In this document: piece by piece, positions 36,601 through 44,795 of the stretch
Numbering within the stretch: the stretch's first letter is position 1
How the letters are laid out: the number at the start of each line of letters is the position of its first letter
DNA from: JBGSMF01 sp964651475
Lineage (GTDB): Bacteria; Chloroflexota; Anaerolineae; Fen-1058
Assembly (NCBI GenBank): GCA_964651475.1
Contig: CAZYXV010000014.1
Coordinates: 1 to 64,000, forward strand
DNA length: 64,000 bases
Reading direction: 5' to 3'
Notes under the pieces: generated by a model
Database searches by the model: none
What the model was told of the DNA's origin: nothing
Seen by the model: the letters and a program-made list of their open reading frames with translations, nothing else
Made by a program: the position numbers and the translations under genes

Positions 36601-37133
36601 CTGACAATTTGTATCTTGGCGACGTGGTCACGCTGACCGTCGTCGCCACCGGCGTGGCCGATACGCCCGAGATAATCACCACACAGGTTGACGCCTTTGA
36701 TGGCGTGATCGCGCGCGGCCCGTGGTACCTGCATACCGATATTCAAGTTGGTCCTGATGTGTGGGTGACCAAGGCCGGTCCCACCACAGCCAACCTGGGC
36801 GACGTTGTGACCTTTACCGTCAACTATGGCAACAGTGGTAATATGCCGGCCCACGACGTGGCGATTACCGACACAGTCATGGTGAGCGGCACGCTGGCCT
36901 GGCAAGGCGCGTGGCCCATTTCGGGCACGCTGGCGGCGGGTAGCGCGTTCACTATGTACGTGCCCATTACCATCACCGTCTCTGGCATGACCGTGACCAA
37001 CAATATCGAAATCGTCACGAGCGACACAGAGCTGGACTATGACAATAACACCGACACGACCGAGACGTGGGTGGAAGCGGTAACGCCGCCGGGCTACAAG
37101 ATTTACCTGCCCATCATCATGAAGAATTCCTAG
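33612..37133 (+). CDS. Secreted M6-type metallopeptidase homologue with altered zinc motif
   Basis: The 1173-residue protein has a signal peptide (1-27) and M6/immune-inhibitor-A-like sequence. The zinc-site segment reads AEEFGHNFFGLPDLY: the expected HEFGH is EEFGH, with Glu403 in place of the first zinc His, while Glu404 and His407 remain. A MAM/jelly-roll-like region with two bound-Ca type acidic patches (about 530-700), a long C-terminal region and a DUF11/CARDB repeat (NLGDVVTFTVNYGNSG) follow. The C-terminus is KIYLPIIMKNS, the shared motif. GAGGAGG precedes the ATG. Whether it is an active protease is uncertain. Confidence 0.82.
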   Translation: MSRKLLNVLLIVVLMSTVLAVLPVSASVPLPEDTAVPTIAKRPPIAISTIKPAGIRLARPRAERIEAQLRGEGVIPLNATTEQIQAAVDDYYENRFAKMSIDWVSPRVEQQALQREAELAKLYTENAPAGALAVQPVTATVFVLAVDFGAVNEAITLPVLSGTVCITQTLYFTGPLKGEIPQPDPHDNFSIWYSPTQVADVTFYNNLVFGYEGIGRVRNNLTDPHDGLPGINLAGYTVQDYYDHVAGDGNVYITGTIDGWITLDHSEAYYGANQCGNPNSIGGGVPGVPMGQAVVDAINVYSETHPAYYTDTSADAFWPKYDANHDGTLDTMWIIYSGIAEESGGGPLGGFALWSHSWSLSSQGWYPNGYKVYEGDVLTTTDDIYVDPYTMQPESLDLGVVAEEFGHNFFGLPDLYVTDGAQNSVGFWNIMSNGAWGGPLGGAKPAGMPLWFRMIAQCGQDVGGNPIFCNWQEPMVTRDYMDPAADITISYLEKTPAGVDKGIRINLPDVPEYIPNHGGTGKGAYARSANNVDLTLDRQIPIGASANGILTMTVYWDAELDYDYGYVMVNDVLVHDTTGFMTDANPNGGNLGWGLTGQGSGTLSFDLSAYAGTTIKLSLRHVCDSGTNSPGVWVDNVTLDGVLLDNFEAATAPGTFPNWTNSEPGWQVVPVDLTHESYYLVEWRTATKYDSTFQDPGGYAFVDPLHVERIPYNIPGALLYYRNAYYPHSLSQRQNYADPPSYGPKTKLLVVDMNSMPLRMGETPETYQGIMNSRQASYDAALTLQSTEGFTITAFQTGGRLYVGPWYYPPQPAVTNFNDAKGYYPGFYTGTPCTGSICYTNRDGSVVIPARNLYSTRITTFDETPYLPYYDFPLSWWGLGDSWFGSGNPGDDNVQYGVNIELLSKAPDDSTATLRVYNQAVTFDTTYEPDVVSAHGVYTVTYTTIVANEGGSVAPNVGVTYTLDAALTFVTMTQEVEPGGTFVLVGAIDPDVPSWQADNLYLGDVVTLTVVATGVADTPEIITTQVDAFDGVIARGPWYLHTDIQVGPDVWVTKAGPTTANLGDVVTFTVNYGNSGNMPAHDVAITDTVMVSGTLAWQGAWPISGTLAAGSAFTMYVPITITVSGMTVTNNIEIVTSDTELDYDNNTDTTETWVEAVTPPGYKIYLPIIMKNS

Positions 37134-37171
37134 TCATCCTGCTGGCAGGCAAGATACTCTCTGTACACAAA

Positions 37172-37201
37172 GTAGGGGCGCTTGGCGCCCCTACTTTTTT
37201 T
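37172..37201 (+). terminator. Terminator of the GTAGGGGCG family
   Basis: GTAGGGGCG (37172-37180) pairs with CGCCCCTAC (37186-37194), followed by seven T. The stem matches the outer arms of the hairpin at 25608. Confidence 0.9.
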
Positions 37202-37323
37202 ATAAGCAGATGGGACAAAATTGTGTTATACTGAATAGCGTGTACGTCTGGCAAACTGCACACCCCATTTACCTTTCTACGATTCAAAGTGTTTGGATCA
37301 TAAACCTGGAGATTTTCAATGAA

Positions 37324-39555
37324 ATGATCTTCAAGAATCTGCTCCGCCGCAAAGGACGCACTATCCTGACGCTGGTGGGCATTGCCATCGGCGTGGCAAC
37401 CATCGTTGCGCTGGGCGCGGTGGCCAAAGGGGTAAAAGCCGGCTTTGTTGCGATGACCCAGGGCAGCCAGGCCGACTTGATACTCACCCAAACCAGCGGG
37501 GCGAGCGCCCTGATCAGCAGCCTCGACGAGGCGGTGGCAGACGAGGTACGCGTCATGCCCGAGGTGGCTGGCGTTGAGGGCATGCTTTACTCCAATGCCC
37601 TCATCGGCGAGCAGAGTTATCTCATCATCTTTGGTTACGACCCTGAGGGATTTGTCATTGATCACTTTCGCATTAGCGAGGGGCAGTCGCTGGCGGCCGC
37701 ACGCAGCGTGCGCGGCAAGCCCCTCATCCTGGGTCGGCGGGCAGCGCAGAGCCTGGATGTGCAAGTGGGCAATACAATCCACATCACCGGCAGCGCCTTT
37801 CGCGTCGTCGGTATTTACGAAACAGGGGTCGGGTTTGAAGACGCGGCGGCCATCGTGCCGCTTGTAGAGGCGCAGACGCTGGCTTTACAACCCCATCGTG
37901 TCTCGATGCTTTACATCAAGCTAAAAGATCCCGGTAGGGTTGGTCAACTGCAAACGCGGATAGAACGGCGCTTTTCAGATCTGAGTGTTTCGACTGCGGC
38001 AGGCTTTGCCGGTCAAGAACAGTTGCTCGAGTTGTTGGATGGGATAGCGATGGCCGTTGCGGGCCTGGCTGTCGTCATCGGCGGGATTAGCATGACCAAC
38101 ACCCTCTTCATGTCAGTCTTTGAGCGCACACACGAGATTGGCATCCTGCGCAGCCTGGGCTGGCGGCGGCGGCGGGTGATGGTGATGATCCTGGGAGAGG
38201 CTGTCTTACTGGCCCTGTTGGGCGGAGCGGCGGGCAGCGTGCTGGGGGTGCTGGCCCTGGTGGCGATCAGCAAGTCCGGAGCCTTGTTGGGTGTGTTCGG
38301 GAGTCAACTAACCCTCGACGTTTTCGCCCGCGCACTGATCACCGTAATCGCGCTTGGGCTGATGGGCGGGGCGTACCCGGCCTGGTGGGCCAGCCGCCTG
38401 CAGCCAGTCGAAGCGCTGCAGTATGAGGGAGGCAGTGGGGCGCGTGTTCCCCGGCTTTCTGGTGGGGTAACCGTGCGCAACCTGTTGAGGCGGCGTACGC
38501 GCACGGCACTCACTTTGTTGAGCTTTGGTGTGAGCATCGCGGCCATTGTTGCTTTGGGGGGAATCGCTCAGGGCATGCTGGGAGCGTTTAACGTGATGAT
38601 GAGAGACAGCCAGACTGATCTGTTCGCTGCCGAGGCGGATATTGACATGGACTTTAGCGCCATTGACGAACAGGTAGGAAAACGCCTTGCCGCCCGGCCC
38701 GACGTAGACGCTGTGTCCGGCATGTTCTGGACGGGCACCAGCACCGCCGAGATGCCCATGCTGATCGTGTACGGTTATTCCCCGCACGAACTCGCCATCC
38801 GCCGCTATCGCATCATCGAAGGACAACCGCTGACAGGCCGCCGCCAGGTCATCGTCGGCCGGATGGCGGCAGAGCAGATAGGGCTGGAGGTGGGCGACAC
38901 GTTCCGCATGTGGGACAGCAACTTTCACGTGGCCGGTATTTACGAGACGGGCCAGGCATTTGAGGACGCCGGGGTAGTCATTGACCTGCGGGAGGCGCAG
39001 ATTCTCACTGGCAAGCCGCACCAGGTGCAGTTCTACCTCATCAGCCTGCGCGACCCAGGGCAGGTGGAGGCGGTGCGGGCTGACCTGGCCGCCAAGTTCC
39101 CCGGAATTGATTTTTCCCTCACATCCGAACTCGGCGAGAGCACGAGCGATTTTCGCGTGATGCAAGAGATGGCTGATCAGATATCCTTGCTGGCCGTGTT
39201 CATCGGCGCGGTCGGAATGTTGAACACAATGTTGATGAGTGTTTTGGAGCGGACGCGCGAGATCGGCGTACTGCGCAGCCTGGGCTGGCGGCGGCGGCGA
39301 GTACTGGGAATGATTTTAAAAGAGTCGCTGGTTTTAGGAACGGTGGGCGGCGTATGTGGTATCCCTCTAGGGTTGGGAATGGGCGGGTTGATCAGCATGG
39401 CCGGGATATGGGGAGGAGCGATTGGCCCACTGTATACGCCCCGCTTATTCGTGCAAGCGGTCGTGGTAGCAATGATCGCGGGCGTGGTGGGCGGCCTCTA
39501 TCCGGCCTGGCGCGCGGCGAATCTCAGCCCGGTGGAAGCATTGCGATACGAATAA
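37324..39555 (+). CDS. Tandem fused MacB/FtsX-type ABC permease
   Basis: The 743-residue protein consists of two homologous halves (about 1-375 and 376-743). Each has one N-terminal helix (NLLRRKGRTILTL and NLLRRRTRTALTL), a periplasmic MacB-like domain, and a three-helix FtsX core with the same ERT(R/H)EIG(V/I)LRSLGWRRRR segment. Most family members carry one such unit per chain and dimerise; here both are in one chain. No ATPase gene is adjacent, so it must use one encoded elsewhere. Start 37324 begins directly with the conserved NLLRRKGR segment; the longer reading adds an unrelated 38 residues. It may export a lipoprotein or peptide. Confidence 0.82.
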   Translation: MIFKNLLRRKGRTILTLVGIAIGVATIVALGAVAKGVKAGFVAMTQGSQADLILTQTSGASALISSLDEAVADEVRVMPEVAGVEGMLYSNALIGEQSYLIIFGYDPEGFVIDHFRISEGQSLAAARSVRGKPLILGRRAAQSLDVQVGNTIHITGSAFRVVGIYETGVGFEDAAAIVPLVEAQTLALQPHRVSMLYIKLKDPGRVGQLQTRIERRFSDLSVSTAAGFAGQEQLLELLDGIAMAVAGLAVVIGGISMTNTLFMSVFERTHEIGILRSLGWRRRRVMVMILGEAVLLALLGGAAGSVLGVLALVAISKSGALLGVFGSQLTLDVFARALITVIALGLMGGAYPAWWASRLQPVEALQYEGGSGARVPRLSGGVTVRNLLRRRTRTALTLLSFGVSIAAIVALGGIAQGMLGAFNVMMRDSQTDLFAAEADIDMDFSAIDEQVGKRLAARPDVDAVSGMFWTGTSTAEMPMLIVYGYSPHELAIRRYRIIEGQPLTGRRQVIVGRMAAEQIGLEVGDTFRMWDSNFHVAGIYETGQAFEDAGVVIDLREAQILTGKPHQVQFYLISLRDPGQVEAVRADLAAKFPGIDFSLTSELGESTSDFRVMQEMADQISLLAVFIGAVGMLNTMLMSVLERTREIGVLRSLGWRRRRVLGMILKESLVLGTVGGVCGIPLGLGMGGLISMAGIWGGAIGPLYTPRLFVQAVVVAMIAGVVGGLYPAWRAANLSPVEALRYE

Positions 39556-39921
39556 TTGAATGGCAGGCCGGGTCAAGTCGGAACGAGCAATCCCTGTGCG
39601 GGGAATTCTCCCTTCCGCGATTTGACTAAACATGGAATCCATGCTACCCTCCTAAAAGTTATCCCGTGATCCAAGCTAGCGTTTTGATCGGTCCAGCTCA
39701 AACAAGGGTTGGATTCCCTGGGTAGACGATGAAAGCCTTTCGTTCTGATCAACGTTCTCCGCATGTTGTTCACACCCCGGCGCTCCTTGCCGTGGACAAG
39801 TGTACGATTACACCCTGTTTTATTCGTTGGCGTTGTTCCCCTTTGATAAGCCTGGTTGCCAGGCTATTCCCCATCCATTTAATGTTCTGGCAATTTCATA
39901 TCACATAAGGAGGTGAGAAAC
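39556..39921. other. 366-base gap before the CO dehydrogenase operon
   Basis: No gene is seen. It probably contains the operon promoter, but the only -35-like TTGACT (39622) lacks a good -10. A small hairpin AGCCTGG/CCAGGCT (39849-39865) and the palindrome ATGGAATCCAT near 39631 are present. No match to a CooA-type site was recognised. Confidence 0.45.
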
Positions 39922-40488
39922 ATGCCTATAGAAGGTCCATTCATCCTCGTCAATCCCGAACATTGTCTGGGTTGCCACACTTGCGAGATGGCCTGCGCCG
40001 CGGCGCACACGGAAGCAGGCTCCATCATCGGCGCGGTCCTGGCCGGTGAGCGGCTGCATCCTCGCAACAACGTGGTGCAGGTGCAGGCTGGCCCCAATGG
40101 TCGCATCGTCAAGCTATCCACTCAATGCCGCCAGTGTGAGGACGCGCCTTGCGTGCGGGTTTGCCCCACTGGCGCCACCTACCGCACCCAGACCTACACG
40201 GCGGTGGATCAGCGGCTGTGCATCGCGTGCCGGCTCTGCATGATGGTCTGCCCCTTTGGAGCGATCCACGTGGCGACCACAACAGTCGCCGGGCGCGAAA
40301 AGAGAGCGGCCTTTAAATGCGATCTGTGCGTGGATCGGCCAGGCGGCCCGGCGTGTGTGGAAGCCTGCCCCACCAAGGCGCTCAGCCTGCCCTATCCCGG
40401 CGAGGTCGTGCAGCAGTCTACGCAGGCCACGGCGCATCAATTCCTGGAAGCATTAGAAAGCCAGCAACGATTGGCGAGCAATCCATAG
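39922..40488 (+). CDS. cooF: CooF-like four-cluster ferredoxin
   Basis: The 188-residue protein has four Cys sets typical of CooF/HycB electron carriers: CLGCHTCEMAC, CRQCEDAPCVRVCP, CIACRLCMMVCP and CDLCVDRPGGPACVEACP, so four [4Fe-4S] clusters are expected. It carries electrons from the CO dehydrogenase encoded 18 bases downstream. AAGGAGGTG eight bases upstream supports the ATG at 39922. Confidence 0.93.
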   Translation: MPIEGPFILVNPEHCLGCHTCEMACAAAHTEAGSIIGAVLAGERLHPRNNVVQVQAGPNGRIVKLSTQCRQCEDAPCVRVCPTGATYRTQTYTAVDQRLCIACRLCMMVCPFGAIHVATTTVAGREKRAAFKCDLCVDRPGGPACVEACPTKALSLPYPGEVVQQSTQATAHQFLEALESQQRLASNP

Positions 40489-40506
40489 CTTGAGGAGGTG
40501 ATTCCT

Positions 40507-42396
40507 ATGACTGAGAAATCATATAGTGCAAAGGTGCTGAGCAGGAGCATTGATCCTGCCACCCACGACATGTTGGCCCAGGCGGAAAAGTTGGGTTTCA
40601 AGACGGCCTGGGATCGCTATGAGGCCATGCTGCCGCAGTGTGGTTTCGGCGAGTTGGGGGTCTGCTGCCGCAACTGCAATATGGGGCCCTGCCGCATCAG
40701 CCCCTTCGAGGAAGCGGGACCCAAAGCGGGCGTCTGTGGGGCCACCGCCGACATTATCGTCGCCCGCAACCTGATTCGCATGATTGCCGCCGGCGCCGCT
40801 GCCCACTCTGACCATGGGCGAGACATCGCACACACGCTGCTCTTGACCGCCGAAGGAAAAGGCGGCGGCTACGAGATCAAGGACGAGGCCAAACTCAAGA
40901 CGTTGGCGGGAGAGTACGGCATCGGGACCGATGGGCGGAGCAAGGAAGAGATCGCGCTGGATCTGGCGCGCGCCGCCTATGGCGAGTTTGGTAAGCAAGA
41001 AGGCCCAATTCGGTTCACACGCCGCGCGCCAGAAAAGCGCGTCGCGCTGTGGCAAAGCCTGGGCATTGACCCGCGCGGCATTGACCGCGAGATTGTAGAG
41101 ATCATGCACCGCACTCACATCGGCGTGGACAACGACCCGGTCAACCTGATCTTGCAAGGACTCAGGGCATCTGTCGCCGACGGCTGGGGCGGCTCGATGG
41201 TCGCCACCGAACTCTCTGACGTGCTGTTCGGCACGCCCACCCCGGTTCGCTCCGAGGCGAACCTGGGCGTGCTCAAAGCCGACGCGGTGAACATTATCGT
41301 GCATGGCCACGAACCGACGCTTTCAGAGATGGTCGTCGCCGCCGCGCAGGATCCCGAGATGGTCGCTCTGGCGAAAAAGTATGGCGCCACGGGCATCCAG
41401 ATCAGTGGGATCTGCTGCACCGGCAACGAGGTGCTCATGCGCCACGGGATCCCCATTGCCGGCAACTTTATGCAGCAAGAGCTGGCCATCATCACTGGCG
41501 CGGTCGAGGCGATGATCGTTGACGTGCAGTGTATCTTTCCCGCTCTGGGGGCGCTGGCTGGCTGCTTCCACACCAAGCTCATCTCCACCTCGCCCAAGGC
41601 CAAATTCCCCGGCGCGACCCACATCGAATTCCACGAGGAGCGCGCGTACGACATCGCCAAGGAGATCGTGCGCACAGCCGTGGAGAACTATCGCTTCCGC
41701 AAGGCTGGTCAGGTGCACATTCCCGCCGAGAAGAGCGAGTGCATGGTCGGCTTTAGCGTCGAGGCGATTGTCGGCGCGTTGGGCGGCACGCTTGACCCGT
41801 TGCTAAACGCCATCAAGAGCGGCGCGATCAAGGGCATCGGCGCGGTGGTCGGCTGCAACAACCCCAAGGTTCAACACGATTATGGCCACATCAACCTGCT
41901 CAAGGAGCTGATCAAGCAGAATGTGCTGGTGGTGACAACTGGCTGCAATGCTATCGCCGCAGCCAAGGCCGGGTTGCTGCTGCCAGAGGCAGCCGAGCAG
42001 GCCGGCGATGGGCTGAAAGGGGTTTGCAAGGCGTTGGGCGTCCCGCCGGTGCTGCACATGGGCTCCTGCGTAGATATTAGCCGCATCTTGGTCGCCTGCG
42101 CGGCCATTGCCAACGCGCTGGGGGTAGACATTAGCGATCTGCCCGCGGCCGGCGCGGCCCCGGAGTGGATGAGTGAAAAGGCTGTCAGCATCGGCGCTTA
42201 TGTCGTCTCTTCTGGCGTCTTTACAGTGTTGGGCACCGTTCCCCAGGTGCTGGGCGCTCCACTCGTGACCGAGGTGCTCACCAAAGGCGCCAACGATGTC
42301 GTCGGCGCTGCCTTTGCTGTCGAGCCTGATCCATTCAAAGCTGCGCAATTGATGGTCAAGCACATTGAGGAAAAGCGGGCGGCGTTGGGGATTTAG
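40507..42396 (+). CDS. cooS: Anaerobic Ni-Fe carbon monoxide dehydrogenase
   Basis: The 629-residue enzyme oxidises CO with water to CO2, two electrons and two protons. The N-terminal cysteines CCRNCNMGPC (about 52-63) bind the D and B clusters. All ligands of the active-site C cluster are visible: His266 in HGHEP, and cysteines in CCTGNE, DVQC, GCNNPK, TTGCNA and GSCVD. It is therefore a full catalytic CooS, not a mini-CooS or hydroxylamine reductase. AGGAGGTG precedes ATG 40507. Nickel-insertion gene cooC and acetyl-CoA synthase genes are absent, suggesting respiratory or redox use rather than carbon fixation by this copy. Confidence 0.96.
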   Translation: MTEKSYSAKVLSRSIDPATHDMLAQAEKLGFKTAWDRYEAMLPQCGFGELGVCCRNCNMGPCRISPFEEAGPKAGVCGATADIIVARNLIRMIAAGAAAHSDHGRDIAHTLLLTAEGKGGGYEIKDEAKLKTLAGEYGIGTDGRSKEEIALDLARAAYGEFGKQEGPIRFTRRAPEKRVALWQSLGIDPRGIDREIVEIMHRTHIGVDNDPVNLILQGLRASVADGWGGSMVATELSDVLFGTPTPVRSEANLGVLKADAVNIIVHGHEPTLSEMVVAAAQDPEMVALAKKYGATGIQISGICCTGNEVLMRHGIPIAGNFMQQELAIITGAVEAMIVDVQCIFPALGALAGCFHTKLISTSPKAKFPGATHIEFHEERAYDIAKEIVRTAVENYRFRKAGQVHIPAEKSECMVGFSVEAIVGALGGTLDPLLNAIKSGAIKGIGAVVGCNNPKVQHDYGHINLLKELIKQNVLVVTTGCNAIAAAKAGLLLPEAAEQAGDGLKGVCKALGVPPVLHMGSCVDISRILVACAAIANALGVDISDLPAAGAAPEWMSEKAVSIGAYVVSSGVFTVLGTVPQVLGAPLVTEVLTKGANDVVGAAFAVEPDPFKAAQLMVKHIEEKRAALGI

Positions 42397-42399
42397 AGC

Positions 42400-42461
42400 G
42401 TGATGCGTGAAACGTGATGCGTGATGTTCACGTGTCACGTTTCACGTTTTACGTTTCACGG
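42400..42461. repeat. Short ACGTGAAACG-type repeats between cooS and the nuoE-like gene
   Basis: The gap is made of units such as GCGTGAAACGTGATGCGTGA followed by the inverted forms TCACGTTTCACG and TACGTTTCACG. It can fold into a long imperfect hairpin just before the ribosome site GGAGGTG. It could adjust expression between CO dehydrogenase and its NAD module, or be a dispersed repeat. Confidence 0.6.
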
Positions 42462-42469
42462 AGGTGACT

Positions 42470-42928
42470 ATGCCACTCATACCACAACCACCGCCCCTCG
42501 CGGGAGGCGCGTTGCTGGATAAGCTGCACGCGATCAACGCGGAGCACGGCTATCTGCCCGAGCCAGAGTTGCGCCGCGCGGCCGACGAGCTGGGCGTGCC
42601 GTTGAGTCAGCTTTACAGCACAGCCAGTTTTTACGCCAGCTTTAGCCTTGAACCCCGCGGACGTCACAAGATTTGCGTTTGCCAGGGAACAGCCTGCTAC
42701 ATCCGGGGCGGCGACAAGCTTCTGGAAAAACTCACGGCTGTTCTGGGAATCAAGCCGAATGAAACGACCCAAGACCGACTCTTTACGCTGGAGACAGTCT
42801 ATTGCGTCGGTTCGTGCAGCATGTCGCCGGTGATCCGTGTGGATGGCGATACTTATGGCCGGCTCAAAGCCGAGCGCCTGCCCCGCATCCTCAAAAAGTA
42901 TCAGCCGGCAGAGGAGCAAGAGGGATGA
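42470..42928 (+). CDS. NuoE/HydC-like [2Fe-2S] subunit
   Basis: The 152-residue protein is a thioredoxin-fold ferredoxin of the 24-kDa type. Cluster ligands are Cys-x4-Cys in CQGTAC and Cys-x3-Cys in CVGSC. The start at 42470 uses GGAGGTG close upstream. The stop overlaps the start of the next gene (ATGA), so the NuoE and NuoF-like subunits are translated together. It should form an NAD(P)H-reducing module with the next two gene products, fed by CooS/CooF. Confidence 0.92.
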   Translation: MPLIPQPPPLAGGALLDKLHAINAEHGYLPEPELRRAADELGVPLSQLYSTASFYASFSLEPRGRHKICVCQGTACYIRGGDKLLEKLTAVLGIKPNETTQDRLFTLETVYCVGSCSMSPVIRVDGDTYGRLKAERLPRILKKYQPAEEQEG

Positions 42929-44790
42929 GAGTACGCACTCGCTCCGATTTGGAAAAACTGAGCGCCGAGGGAATATCTACCCTCTACCCGCCCAGGCTGA
43001 AAATCAGTGTGGGGATGGCAACCTGCGGGCTGGCAGCGGGAGCCGAGGCGGTGTACCGCGCGCTTTGCGACGAGGCGACCTCACGCAGTCTCGACCTCGC
43101 GCTCGTCGCTACCGGCTGCATCGGTTATTGCCAACAAGAACCGCTTGTGGATGTGCGAACGCCGGATCGAGGGCGCGTTCTCTATGCTCAGGTGACGCCT
43201 GAACGCGCCCGCGAATTGATCACAGCCCTGGCGCAGGGTGAACTACCAGCCGCAGGCGCGCTGGCCGCCATCCGCGAAGACGGCTCTGAACCGGCCAAAG
43301 GCTTGCCATGCCAGGAAGAGTTGCCCTTCTACGCCAACCAGCGCAAGATAATCCTGCGCAACAGTGGATTGATCGCCCCGACTTGCCTGGCGGAATATGT
43401 TGCGCGTGGAGGTTACCGCGGGCTGGCCCGCGCTTTGGACCTGACGCCCCAGGCGGTGGTAGATCAAGTGACTCGCTCTGGGCTGCGCGGGCGGGGCGGG
43501 GGCGGCTTTCCCACCGGGCGCAAGTGGCAAATTTGCCGCGACGCGCCCAGAGCGCCCAAATACATCATTTGCAATGGCGACGAGGGTGATCCTGGCGCGT
43601 ATATGGACCGCACCGTGTTAGAGAGTGACCCGTACAGTGTCATTGAAGGCATGATCATTGGTGGGCACGCAATCGGCGCGAACGAGGGTTACATCTACGT
43701 GCGCGACGAGTATCCCCTGGCGGTCGAGCGCGTCACCCAGGCCGTTGCCCGGGCCGAGGAAGCCGGCCTGCTGGGAAAAGACATCCTCGGCTCCGGGTTT
43801 GACTTTGCCATCTGGGTCGTGCGCGGGGCCGGCGCCTTTGTGTGCGGGGAAGAGACCGCCCTCATTGCCTCCATCGAAGGCGGGATGGGCGAACCACGGC
43901 CCAAACCGCCCTACCCGGCCACCAGCGGGCTGTGGGGGCGCCCCACCATCATCAACAATGTCAAAACCTGGGCCTCTGTGTCTGCCATCCTGGCGCATGG
44001 CGCGGATTGGTACACAGGCATTGGTGTGGAGGGGAACACGGGCACGGTCGTCTTTTCCCTGGTGGGCAAAGTGGCAAACACCGGTCTTGTAGAGGTGCCG
44101 CTGGGCCTCACGCTGCGCGAGATGATTGAAAAGATTGGCGGCGGCGGACCGAGCGGCAAGACGGTGAAAGCTGTGCAGACGGGCGGGCCATCTGGAGGGT
44201 GCCTGCCCGCCAGCCTGTTTCACCTGCCCATTGACTATGAATCACTGACCCAGGCTGGGGCCATCATGGGCTCTGGCGGCATGGTGGTGATGGACCAAGA
44301 CACCTGCATGGTAGATGTGGCCCGTTACTTTCTCAACTTTACTATGGACGAGTCGTGCGGCAAATGCACACCCTGCCGCGAGGGCACGCGGTATATGCAC
44401 AGCATCCTCACACGCATCGTCGAGGGTAAGGGAACGCCTGAGGATTTGGAGCTTTTGGAGCAGGTTGCCACGTGGGTCAAGGGAACTGCGTTGTGTGGAT
44501 TGGGCCAAACAGCCCCGAACCCTGTGCTGTCCACACTGCGCTACTTTCGCGACGAATACGAAGCGCACGTGAACGAGCGTCGCTGCCCGGCCGGCGTCTG
44601 CCGCGCGTTGATCCGGCTCGCTATCCAGCCCGCCCTGTGCACCGGCTGCGGCATCTGCAAGCGCGAGTGCCCGGCTGGCGCCATCAGCGGAGAAAAGAAA
44701 AAAACGCACGTGATTGACCCAGAGCTGTGCACGCGCTGCCGCCTGTGCTACGACGCTTGCCCCGAAGGGGCCATCGAAATCGTGAGGTGA
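42925..44790 (+). CDS. NuoF/HydB-like NAD(P)-binding flavin subunit
   Basis: The 621-residue protein has an N-terminal thioredoxin-like ferredoxin domain (about 25-120, GCIGYC), the NADH and FMN-binding region with GRGGGGFPTGRKW (about 188-200), the [4Fe-4S] motif ESCGKCTPCREG (about 474) and a C-terminal pair of [4Fe-4S] clusters (CTGCGICKRECP and CTRCRLCYDACP). This domain order matches HydB-type subunits of multimeric NAD-dependent hydrogenases and formate dehydrogenases. Here it probably passes CO-derived electrons to NAD(P)+. Confidence 0.93.
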   Translation: MRVRTRSDLEKLSAEGISTLYPPRLKISVGMATCGLAAGAEAVYRALCDEATSRSLDLALVATGCIGYCQQEPLVDVRTPDRGRVLYAQVTPERARELITALAQGELPAAGALAAIREDGSEPAKGLPCQEELPFYANQRKIILRNSGLIAPTCLAEYVARGGYRGLARALDLTPQAVVDQVTRSGLRGRGGGGFPTGRKWQICRDAPRAPKYIICNGDEGDPGAYMDRTVLESDPYSVIEGMIIGGHAIGANEGYIYVRDEYPLAVERVTQAVARAEEAGLLGKDILGSGFDFAIWVVRGAGAFVCGEETALIASIEGGMGEPRPKPPYPATSGLWGRPTIINNVKTWASVSAILAHGADWYTGIGVEGNTGTVVFSLVGKVANTGLVEVPLGLTLREMIEKIGGGGPSGKTVKAVQTGGPSGGCLPASLFHLPIDYESLTQAGAIMGSGGMVVMDQDTCMVDVARYFLNFTMDESCGKCTPCREGTRYMHSILTRIVEGKGTPEDLELLEQVATWVKGTALCGLGQTAPNPVLSTLRYFRDEYEAHVNERRCPAGVCRALIRLAIQPALCTGCGICKRECPAGAISGEKKKTHVIDPELCTRCRLCYDACPEGAIEIVR

Positions 44791-44795
44791 TACCG

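Noticed and set aside
39556..39921. A CooA-type activator site before the CO dehydrogenase operon
   Set aside because: The only palindrome there (ATGGAATCCAT) does not match what I know of CooA or CRP sites, and no cooA gene is in the window.
42802..42924. Upstream extension of the nuoF-like gene
   Set aside because: It overlaps the nuoE-like gene; the ATGA overlap at 42925 and a ribosome site define the start.
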